Below the pieces are notes generated by a model, which was not told the DNA's origin, did not search any database, and was given only the letters and a program-made list of their open reading frames with translations. Shown one piece after another: positions 39,601 through 51,600 of a stretch of 64,000 bases of DNA; the first letter of the stretch is position 1, and every line of letters begins with the position of its first letter. The stretch covers positions 602,736 through 666,735 of the forward strand of contig NMRA01000081.1 in the NCBI GenBank assembly GCA_002633005.1, read 5' to 3'. Made by a program: the position numbers and the translations under genes. The stretch comes from Phoronis australis (taxonomy: Eukaryota; Phoronida; Phoronidae).

Positions 39601-42600
39601 AGAACCAGTTTAACACCCGTAATTCAATGGAGAAAATTGGATGTATCATCAATGTTTAAATGTGTAGAAATTTTCAATATGCTTGTGAGCTAGATATTGG
39701 TATAATGATTTTCACCCAACTTTAAAGTATCTCAAACTTTGTTCACAAAAATTAGCATTTTTTACAATATTTCACATGTGTCTAACAAAGTACCTTATCT
39801 ACATTCTCGGGGAACTTCAAACATGAAATAACCATGTAGCGAGAAAAAAAAAACATTTGGCAGAAACACCTTGGAGCAGCACAACCGCGTGGAAGTTTCT
39901 TTACTGCTTATCTTAGGTCAAAGGTTACGGGGCTGTCACTCAAAACGAATCTCCCACCAGGCACAAATCTCCGTCCTTTCATTCACCGAGTCGCTATCAT
40001 ATTGGGTCAACGACGTGCACATGTGATAGAAAGATGCCGGCGAAAACCAGGGGCGGATCCAGGATTTTGAGTTGGGGGGGTTAGGGCAGAGTATTAGCCA
40101 GGATTTTGCCCGTCAGACATTCGCACTCCCGAACTGCTAAATGGAATATGAGAGAATTTCAGGGGGCATGGCCCCCTTGGCCACTGAAAACAAAGACAAA
40201 ACGTAGCTTTGATCCTGAGAGAGTTGTGTGTCTGCATGCATACGACTGTTCAGAACGAATGCTACGAGTCGCCTCACGCCTCTGTGACTTATGTTCACGA
40301 ACACAGAATGTTGTGAAAAGAGATAAATCCTCACCCAAGTTCCTCAAGGATTATTCACAAGAATTGGTCATTTTACAATAATTCAAATATGTATAGCAAA
40401 ATACCTTATCTTTATTCTCGGGAACTTCAAATACGAAATATATAATATAATCTCCTGCCAGGTACAGAGCAACTTCGTATGTACCTTCAGTCCTTTCATT
40501 CACCGACTCGCCATAATATTAAGTAAACGAGGTGTACAGATGATAGAACAGTGCCGGGGAAAACTTAAGACAAAACGTAGTTTTGGTCCTCAGGGAGTTG
40601 TGAGTCTACATGCATACGACCGTTGAGAACGAATGCCTCGAGTCGCCTCACGCCTCTGTGACGGTGTGGTCACGAACACAGCAAGTTGTGAAAAAAGATA
40701 GTTACTCACCCAAATTTCTTGATTCGATAGGTAATCTAACATTTCGGCGTTTCGATCTCATGCTAACTACGTGCTTTAACCACGGACTCGATTTCTGTTA
40801 TCTATTTCTTACTTGATTTCGTATCAGACTCCCGGCGCGTGGTGTATATAACAATGAAATGTTGACCTACTTTTAAGTAGAAAGGTTTTAACGTAATAAT
40901 AATAATGACACATAAATATAAAAAATATTTTTATTTTCCCTGATCCTTTTTCTTTAAGAAAATATATACATTTGCTAGTTGCCAAAGCTTATTTTTTGAT
41001 ATACGTGTTGGAATGGAGGCCACTAAATAAGGTGTGAGATAAACTGTTCTCTTCACATTTATCCAAAGCACCACATTGTATTCTCTGTATGGCCTGTTAT
41101 ACAATGAATGGGGAACCTTTTCAAAGTTTCAATAAAAATAACTTCGTCAAAATACCTGTTTGATTTAGACCACTTGTAACAATGAATTTGGTCTCAGATC
41201 GTTCCTCACTCAGATTACGGGTGAATTTTGGGCTTGAAGAGAACTGATATTGCTTGGGAACATAGGCAACAAGTTGGCTTGTCATTGACATCAGTATGCT
41301 TTCGAGCATGGTCTCGATCAACAACGGAGAACCAGAGACGTAGTTCTAAAAATAGTGGGATACGTACTGAACTCTTGAGGGAAGGTTCCTCGATTAGCTT
41401 TTTTCTTTTGATACCTTTCTCAAAAAAATATATGGTAATGCACTTAATAGCAAGTCACTGCTTCCAACCAAATCAAAACACCATTGCTAATGCTTTGTCA
41501 TTTCTCGAAAATCTTTGATGAGAGGATGGTTTACCTCGCTAAAAAGTAAGCACACGACGCCCCTCGTTCCTCCGAAAATACACCTCTGGTACTGTTTAGC
41601 CCTGTCCTTTTAGCCCAGAAACCACATGCCATCTGAGAAAGGAAAATTGAAACCAGTTTTATAGCAGTTTGTAGTCTAAACCAAATGCTCAGTGCTTTGA
41701 CACACGCATTTGTGACAGGTTCATGTTCAATATCGTTTTATGTGGTATCTTTCATACTTTATTAACTGAAAATCGTACAGTCAGGTGACCGATTCAGTCC
41801 ATCTTCTTTGAAAATCTTGCAGAGCCATCAGAACTGGTACTATACACCATCAAAGGTTCTGGAATCGTGGCGTATATGTCCGCGGACATACACACTGTTC
41901 CGTCTGGTCAGCACATAGTGTCTACCAGCACCATGCCAGTAGCTCTGGCCTACCATCCTACGTTGAAAGTAAGTCGACCCCTTTCCCATCAATTCTTGCC
42001 ACAGAAGTAGCTCTTTGAAATAAGTGCTACAGTGGGGATTTGAACTGTGTACTCTATCATATTTTTGTTCTCAATATTCACCTGTAACTTAGATTTTCAC
42101 CAGCAAACTACATTTTACAAAGGACAAGTTTTGCAGCAATGTTATGAACTGGGCGTACTAGAAAACTGAATGGTTTCTTGGAAGTCAAGGCATCACGGAG
42201 AGTGTTATAAATTATCATTTTCGTGATCGGAGCAGTTATACCAAGAGCGGTGATAACATAACGTCTGCAACCTACATCGTTCACAGAAGTTTGCTCCAAG
42301 GCAATAACATTCGGAGTAATTTGGGTGTATGCACCCGCTAACAAGATTGTACGGGATTAACACGATTTATTCCAGTGGCATATCTCTATATGGATACATA
42401 ATCTACTAGAGTAACCTACTTGCAGATCAGTGTCTTTGCGGCTATTGTTACCAAATTCGTTCTTGCGGAAATAATAAAAAGATAGCCATAATTATACGCA
42501 GAATGAAAGCTAGCGGTATTCAAACTTATGAGGTTGATGATCGAAAGTGACTGGATTGAGTCTTGCAAGTGATTTTGTATCTTCAAAAGTCAAAGTAAAA

Positions 42601-45600
42601 CGGGATCAGTAATCGTTCAGGTTGTATTGGCGAATTTGGCTTTAATTAGTTCATATATGTTATTTAGAGTTTCCTGTTTCAGGTTGTCTATTGGAGTGAT
42701 GTTAAAGAACTGGTTATATATCAGGTGCAACTGAATGGAAGCCGGAAGAAAATATTCTTAAAGCAAGGGATTGGAATTGTTGATGGTATGTATTGTGCTT
42801 AAACACTTTTGATGAATAAAATGTATTCTACTTACAAATACCGTATTTTTAATATCGCTTTAATTAAATGAACATAGTTTTCCACAACGTTTGGACAATT
42901 GGCATGCCAGTCTGATTATTTTGGTGTAGCAATTATTTTTTTGTTCTTAGATTATTGACCTCATGGATGCTAACCGTTCAGCAATGAATCAGATTTTGGT
43001 GGGACACAAAATAATAGGTACCGTACAGTCCCGGGTACGAACCATTAACAGTTAAGCAGAACTTCCTTCATGATGTCTGGAATGACGAGTTACGACTAAA
43101 CATAAGTTACAATGACAGGCAACGGAATTTTATTGAGTTTCGTACGTATCCGACTACTCCTGGGCCCCCAAAGTATAAATTTCTTTTTTGCGCTTGCCCC
43201 TACCCACCAGGACGTTGGTTGATCTACGCGAAAATATGCACCTATAAAGCACAAAATGATACTATCCACTTTTATATGAGTCTGACATATTTGGCGTACC
43301 CTAGTAGTGATTTTTGTTATGGTTCCCTTTTTGACGTCTTCAAGCAGTTAATGCGACAACATTGAACAAGTAACTAATATATATATAAGCACTCCCCAGT
43401 TTAACTTCAGGTCTCAGTTTAGGCCGATTTCGGTAAGATGAGATGCAAAAAGTTTCATGAAACGGACTTCTGGTTTTGAAGCTATGCACTACGGGAATGA
43501 ACGGAAATATTTAGCACTAGATGGCGAATGCCAGGTGCACAAATTTCCTAGGGGCGTTGTTTGAGCTACTACTGGGCACCTAAATGGCATTGGCTTTTGT
43601 GTCTCCCTCATTATCTAGAAAAATCGCGGTTTATAAGTTTTGTTAATTGTCATTTGGTCACTAGTTTGCCATTTTCTATGAACAAATGACGACCATACTA
43701 AGTTAAACCTCAAAATCTTACAATGGACACTGTCCCCATAAGAAATTGACAATGCGACATGCCCGTTTTGCTATTAGGTGGAGGTAAATTACACTCTTTC
43801 TAACTTCCAGGAGTGCAACGCCACCAGGCGCAGAATATTCTGTAATTTCCTATTTTAGGTATGGTCCTTGATCCGGTAAGCAACCGTTTGTACTTCAGTA
43901 ACATGTTCCTGACAACTCATGGAAGCTTCCTGAACAGGTGGAGCTCTGTTGAATCTGTTAATCTTGATGGTACCGGATGGTTGACTATTTCTAGAGATGT
44001 TGGCAAACCGAGAGGGCTGGCGATAGATTTTGAAAGAAGGTGAGTGTCATCTTTTGTAGAAATACCAATTGCGTCTTTAAGAAATAAACATCAAAATCAA
44101 TTTTATTAGTTCGTCTTTCTCTTGGTAGCAAAATATTTTTATTAAGGAAGTCTTTGCCAAGGTTTCTGTCCTACACGAATGTGACATTGGTGATGTAACC
44201 ACATTTTGCATGCGTGTTAGTGTCTAATCACAGCAACCTTGAGGAAACGGTAACCTTAATCTTGTCAGCAAATGCTTGTCTTTAGCTAAATATTTAATCA
44301 ACAAACTAGTTCAACTCAGTGAAATTATTTGTCTTTTGAAAGTAGCATAAAATTAGATTTTGAACTAAATACCAATCTGGGTCATATGACTCAGAAAATT
44401 GCTGCAAGAGAAAAGTACATTAATAAACTACTATATCAATAACACGACCAAATTTCTTATGCTAAGTATTCGGAACATAATATCTAAAATACGGTGGTAA
44501 TATCTACATGTCTTTGTTTCACGTAATTTGTGCGTTTTTCATAAATTATGAGTACCAATTCTAGATAGCACTCCAGTTATGAAAAATAAACTTTTCGAAA
44601 ACCTTTTCTAACGTTTCGAAGAACTGTACACGAATCATACCTGAAAATTTCATTAAGTTTCATTAGAACCAGAGCGCACGTTTCTGAGACGTTCCGAAGA
44701 CAGTAAAGTTTTGATACTCTTCCACTGTTACTCATTACCGTGACTTGTTTTGCTGATGTTTCAGACACTTATTCATTTCTGACTGGGGAGAGGAGCCCAA
44801 GATTGTAAGATGTAATCTGGATGGTTCCAATGCGGTGGTAATCAAAAGTACCGACATCAGTAATCCCAATGGCCTCTCTGTAAATGGAGAAATGCTGTAT
44901 GTGGTCGACTCCAACTATGATGGACGAACTAACGGAGCGTTCCTGGCGGCTTACAACATGTCGGACAACACGTGGCGTTATCTAACCGGTACGAAGTTAA
45001 AGGTAACTCANTCTGCGCCATCTAATGGTATCAAAGCCGATCGCAGCTTACCCGCTATTGCAGCGCTACCTGTACAACAGATTACCCCTCACAGCACTAT
45101 GTAACCCCAGCCGCGAGCCTGTCAACTACATTAATGTCATGCCAACCTAAACCAGCCACCGAGGAATAAAATGCAACCTGTGGAAACATCGTTTGAGGTA
45201 GCTTTAGCGTCAAACGTCACGTGGTTCTAGTTGCTTGTTGTTATGCTCTTAGTCTCTGTTGTATCAATGTTCCAGTTCGTGCCAGTACTTGTGTGAACAA
45301 TCCATGCAGTGGTCTATGTTTTGACCAACCTCGTGGTCCACCAATCTGCAGATGTCCTACCCATAACAGTGCTGTTATGTCCAGAGATGGGTTCACTTGT
45401 AAAGGCAAGCGTTGACAGTTCTTGGAGTGATAAATATTTTAAGTTAATAAGTAGTTAGTTTCAAGTAAAATTCCTTAATGAAACACAGTTCGTGTGTTGG
45501 GAAAGCTTTCATCAATTTTAGAAATGGGCCCACATAGATGCAATTGAGCCAAACTATTTATTTGATGGTCTTGGTAAAATTTAACTTCTAAGTGTCTTAA

Positions 45601-48600
45601 GGCATTAAACTGTCTTTATTGACTATAAAAAGGGAACCACTAATGTTTGGAGGAGTCCCACAAGGGTTGCGCCCTCCGGTTGCTGTTTCTATTTTGTCTT
45701 TGCTATCTACCAAACCGATTTTTTGATATTTTTGAAAGACTCGGACAACTATAGCGGTGCCCCCTATACGCACTTCTGAGATCTACATTGCTTGCAAGGC
45801 TTTGCAAAGCTCTTGTTTTTATTCCAGAACCAGAGAATTTCCTTCTGCTATGCGACGTGAACACTGTTTACCTGATGAGCCTTGATACACCTGAGAAGTA
45901 TACGTTGCATCGTATTGTTCGAGCACGATTTGATGCCAACATAATTGCTGCGACATATGATTCAGTTAACAAATATATTTATTGGTCGGAATCGAGCAGG
46001 TTAGATTTTGAGAGACTTTTATCAAATTTTGTATCGTCTGAAAACATCACATTTGAATTTTTCCTATTGATCTACGTCAAATTATGTGCCCATTCATGTT
46101 CCTAACTAATGCAAAACCTGGTCAACTAGGAACACGGGTACTAGAAACAACGTGCTGAAAAAACAATACCGAGACGTCCATCAAATTGCCCAAATGTTGT
46201 GTTGACGCCTATGCTTTGATGACTCTTTTCTCACATTACATTATTGTTTTTAGTTATTTGTAATCTCTGACCCTTTACATTTCTTTTTTCCTTTCAGAGT
46301 TTTTCCAAAAGTATTCAAACAGTATCTGAATGGGACTTCCCTGCAGCTCGTTGCTCACTTGAAAGTACCTAGTGGGGTCATCGATGGACTTGCCGTTGAC
46401 CATAGCACGCGTTCTTTAACAATGAGTGGATACAATGTTCAGTATGGATTCATAGCTACAATGCCTACTGATGGCACTAATGTATATTCTCTTACAAAAG
46501 TCGCTGGTCGACCAAGAGGACTTGCTGTGCTTGGCGGGTAATTATTGACTTAAATACCAGTTCTTCAACATAGCAATTGATTATCACAATCACCAGGAGG
46601 CGTAAGATAACCCTGTCCCCTCTACCCCATTATAGTGGTACCGCATCTGTTTCCTCTGTTTCGCGCCACCAGCTCCCCCAGTTGTCAAAAGCTTTGCAGC
46701 CAGCTCCCCCATTTGTCTGTAGTTTCGCACGCTTCCCCCAGTGATAAATGATATGCTCTTCTGCAATAAACAGGGGCATGTCTACCTGACTGAACCCATG
46801 CTCTAGCACCAAACTTTTTAAAGGACACACCAAAGATGACATCCACCACAATAGTTTATTTGGCGTTATTGTAGTATCATCTCAGTGTGCATATTTTTAT
46901 TTTCAGTTTTAGTAAGGTGTCGGGTTGACTTTTTATTTTTGTTTATTTATTGAAGAACTTTGATTTCTTATGTCAGTCTGCTTATCGAATGTCAATTGTA
47001 TGAGTAGTAATTAATTACAGTCCCATTTTTTCATAATGCTTACTTGTTTAATGCTGTATTATATTGTATTTAACGGCGGTCCTCCATGAAGCGGCTTTTG
47101 CCTTCGAGGACCTCCGGAGATGTGCTTTTCCTTTATTGTATTTCAGTAATTCGTTTGACAAACCCATTAGTTATCTATCTGTCTATAAAAGACATGTTTA
47201 CAATAATCTCTGTTTTAGTGACTTTACTCAAAACTGTTTCTGTCGTTTGCTATCGCACAGTCAATACATCCTCTGATAGATAACATCTTTGCTCAGTTGA
47301 AACACGTTCTAAGAGTGTAAAAAATAGATCTTGTGTCTAGAGGTTGGCAGTTGGCCTATTTACCCATGCTTTCGATTTTCGCACTTTCGGAAGCATTTAT
47401 AACGCTGACCGATTTAGCAGAGCTTTACAAATGGTTTTCAAACTTGATCCACTGCCAGACTTTTTAGAGTTTGCGAGGCAAACAGAGACTTTCTTTCAGA
47501 GGGTTCGTATTTAGCTACTAAATGTTAATGGTTACCAATTACTTCCAGTCAAATTTTCTGGTCAGACATTCAAAGTCCCGGTAGGATAGTTCGAATGTCT
47601 TCTGCTGGGAAGCAGGATGTGGTTGCAGACACTGGCTTCAAGTGGCCCAACGGCATTGCTATAAACAATGGACTTCTGTACGTAGGAGATGGTCGTGATA
47701 GAAAGATTGAAGTGATGAGTCTCAATGGTAATTGAAATCGTTTTTAAAATGTATGTTACAGCTTCAAACAAACTAGAAAATATTTTTTGACTCCTGGCCA
47801 CCAAAGTGTTGAAATTGATCTTGAAACTTATCTAAATATTAGTTTTTAATTCAATTTAAGTAGGTACTTCAATACTTCAATATTGCTTCAATGTTATCTC
47901 TTTATTGTATCAGTGAAATAAAGGCAATTTAGAGAAAATTTGACTTTGCAGGCTCAAACAGAAAGGAACTGGAATTCTTCACAAAGAGAGTAGAACACAT
48001 CTTTGGTTTGGCTGTGTTTGATCAATTTGTGTTTTACACTGACTGGGTAAACCGCACATTGGGGTTGTTTGATATGAAGACGGGGTTTATGAAAACTCTC
48101 GCTCACAATCTTGTCCGACCAACCACTCTGCACCTCCATCATCCTTCTAAATTAAAAGGTGAGCGAGTCCAGTCAACAGGCAGTCTTCCCAATCCATGTA
48201 TTGATTCATTTCTCAGCGCTTGTCAGAGCAAAATCTATTATTATTATTACTATTATTGGATGTTCATGTTACTTTTGTTTTACTGAACAGTTTGTGCAAC
48301 CCTCTTGTTATTCTCAGCACATTCCACTAATTCACTATAAAATACTGTGCTGTTGTACCACAAAGGGTCAATTAGTTCAAACGTCATCTAATTTCCAAAA
48401 TGCATTTGTTATTTACCTTTCGGTACACAGGTTGGCTGGTAGTAGAGTTGTTTAAACTCCAATGTAAGTACAGACCAAGTCCATGATAATTTGTTCCATT
48501 CATTGACTTTTATTAGTTATCGCTTTTAAGCATTTATTTTGCTTTATTTGTTCAACTCGTGAAGGAAAACTGAATCTAAAAATGTTGGAAATACCTCAAC

Positions 48601-51600
48601 AGATTAAGTTTAAAATGTTTGATGAAATCTGATGAAAATGAAATACCGGTGTCTAAATATTCCAAGAAATCTGACTCAGCTAAGCCAAATCTTCAAATTG
48701 CGTCAATTTTAAGACAAAATTTACGTTTGTCTTAAGTCTGTTTTAAGAAAGTGATGTTAAGTTTGATTTAAGTTTTGCCTTAAATTTGACATAAATTACC
48801 GTAAGTTTCAAAGTTTGAAGGTTGAGACAAATCAAGTCAAAAGTGAACATAAGTTGGTTTCTTGGAGCGGGTCCCAATGGTTTTGTATTGCACGAGCCTC
48901 TTCAGCACCTCTAGCAACATACCATTGGCAATAGACCAACCTGGGTGTATATATGCTTTCAGACTCGCAACACTGTGAGAAGAGTGGTTGTGACCATTGC
49001 GTTGTGACCCCTGGTGGGTTTTACTGTAAGTGTCCTACGGGACAATTCTTACTGCCTGGTGGGAGATCATGCAGTCAAGGTCGTATGAAGTGGCTGCCGT
49101 CCAGAATATTCCGGTGTGACGAATCCTGTCACGTGAATGCCTTGTGTGGACAGCTGTCGTCTGGCATGGCATACAGATGTGTATGTAAAGCAGGCTACTT
49201 TGGTGATGGTGTGAATAGTTGCCAAGGTAACAATGGTTTTAGTTGCTTAAATAGCCATACTAAAGCAATGGTAAAGTTAGTGATAAAATTCAGGCTTGAT
49301 AAAGAACTAAGAAACACTGGACTTGGACAGGAATACGGAACATTTCACATTGGCGCTCTCTGGAACAAAGAGAGTGCAAAAGTGACCTCCGATTGATCCC
49401 AACTCAGATTTGGTGGACAGAAATTCAATTACTACGTATTAAAAAAACACAGGAAACAATTCGTCTGTCAGCCCTCATAGCTTCGTTAGTTTAAGTACAT
49501 TAATATATTTTAGCTTCTCCACATAGACTGGGATCATCATATACCCTCTTAATCAGCTGCAGCCGCTAGCTTTTGCCACGGATTCTTCTTCGCAGTGGGA
49601 AATACGTGGAACATGATGTCCGTGTTCATCCTTTTATATTTCAAAAAGTTTGCCTTTATTCGTAAGGCATCAGTGTACCCCATCGCACAGCAGCGGGGAT
49701 TTGCCGACATTATAATAGCAAGGAAGTTGTTAAAACGCAGTTTATACCAGTAAGTTGCCATGCTCCGTACGTATTACACGGGATCTATGGGTGGTGCTGT
49801 ACGCCTGTCCACCAAAAACCTGATCGTCGTCTGACAAGATGGTGGATTTTCAAAAATGACGTGGCTACTTAGAAAGACAGCTTATTGCGAAGTTAGGTGG
49901 TCCCAAAACTCAAAACGTGGTTATAGATACGCCAAACTCGAAGTTATGACCCAAAATGAATGATGCATGTAGCTTAAAGTACGAAAATTTCGTTGTGGAT
50001 AAAGAATGTTGTGATACAAACGCCATCCATACCATGCGACAAGTACCAGCTTTGGCAGAGTACTTTGCAGCAATAACAGCTACCTTGCCAAATCTGGGGC
50101 TTTCCATGTTTAAATTACTCTCACTCAATGTATCCGTTTGTGTACATACAAATTTCAAGTCGTCTATTTATTCCAGCTTGTCCTGTAGACACGTACAAGG
50201 AAGAAATGGGGAACTCTAGCTGTTCTCCGTGTCCTTCTAACTCCAGCACACACGACGTTCTTGGTAGCACCACCTGTCACTGTTACCATGCCAACACGGT
50301 GTTCAGAAACAACGAATGCACTGGTAGGTCCTCGTATTGGTGAAAAACTGTTGTACTTACTTATCTTTGGCCGAGGTTCCATTCCTAACACTGGGTTCCA
50401 ACAGTTAAATCATGGTCGTCTTAGACATTTCATTGCATTACGTAGACGCTAATTTTCATCAAAACCATTTAAAATACGTCTACATAAGTGCGCTAATCGG
50501 CGACTTTAAAATCAATCCTACACAAAAACAATCGGCAAACTCGAGATTCATCGGAAACAGGTTTTCTTCCAGTTTTCGAACAGTATTTCGTATATTGTTC
50601 TAAACTCCCCTCTACCCCCACACATCACCACCAGCTCTAACCACGACCCAGGACTCACAACCCCCTCGACCCACGGCCCACAACCCCTTCGACCTAATCT
50701 ACACAAGCTCGACTCGATCTGAGCATAGAACAAGCACTGACTTGCAAGACCAACGAGTGTGGCCGTGAGGTCGGCTGGTTTTCCCTGTTTTTTTGCAACT
50801 AAGAGAGCAAGTTTGAAAGCCAAAAACCAACACGACCAAATCAAATCAAAGACCTATATACCAACGTTAAAAATGTCGTTCCTGGCAGAGTGTAATCGTA
50901 TCGTCTGCTCTTCAGTGAATGGCAGATTCAATTTGTTTTGGGAGAGTGCGAGGAACCAACACATTTTAAGTCAATGTTGTCATATTGTAAACAGTTACCC
51001 TTATGAGAAAGTCACTCATCGATGTGATACGATTATGGAATGTGTAAAATGCGCAAAGATACATCTATTGCCCCAGATCGTGGGTCGAGGGCATCGTGGG
51101 ATTCGAGAAGGTCGAGGGGTTTATAGAACAATCCGTTTTTCTTGACATGTGACATGTTTTACGCTTTTTAAACCAAAGAAAATAATAAAAGAACACATAA
51201 AAGAATATCCACTTTTCGCTGCCTGGGTTAGCGTCCTCGACCAAATAAATTGCATTTCGTTTTTGTAAAGGGCATTCTACAAGTTAGCCATTATCGATCA
51301 TTTTAAAAAGCTACATTTTTGGTTGTCGTTTCCCGGTTGGATGCGTACATGATTAAAAGGCAGTGTGAAGCCTAAGGTACAATTTAAGTGAACACGCAAT
51401 AGTGTGGACTGGGCCTCAATTCACCAAATACACGGTGTGGGGACCTGTACTACGTGTTCGGTCTGCTCATGAGGAGTAAGGCGTCATCATGAGAAAAATC
51501 GGTGAAAATTCCCCAACAAGGCCTACTTTAGGAGATCATTTACCTCGTTACACATGACTATTTGCAATGAAACTGTTGGCATTCACTCAGCGGAAGTGTA

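Larger units (their letters stand above)
38273..41822 (+). other. gene B intron 7
   Basis: About 3.5 kb, the third longest gene B intron. Contains a direct duplication (39748-40750) with an element inserted in one copy, and a TIR element at 41162-41682. No exon recognised. Confidence 0.55.

Noticed and set aside
44989-45104. Read-through extension of exon 11
   Set aside because: It ends at a stop in a segment containing an N and would remove the EGF; the shorter exon joins in frame with 45276-45404.
50759-51145. 128-codon plus-strand ORF
   Set aside because: It lies inside a MITE with inverted termini and has no transposase signature.
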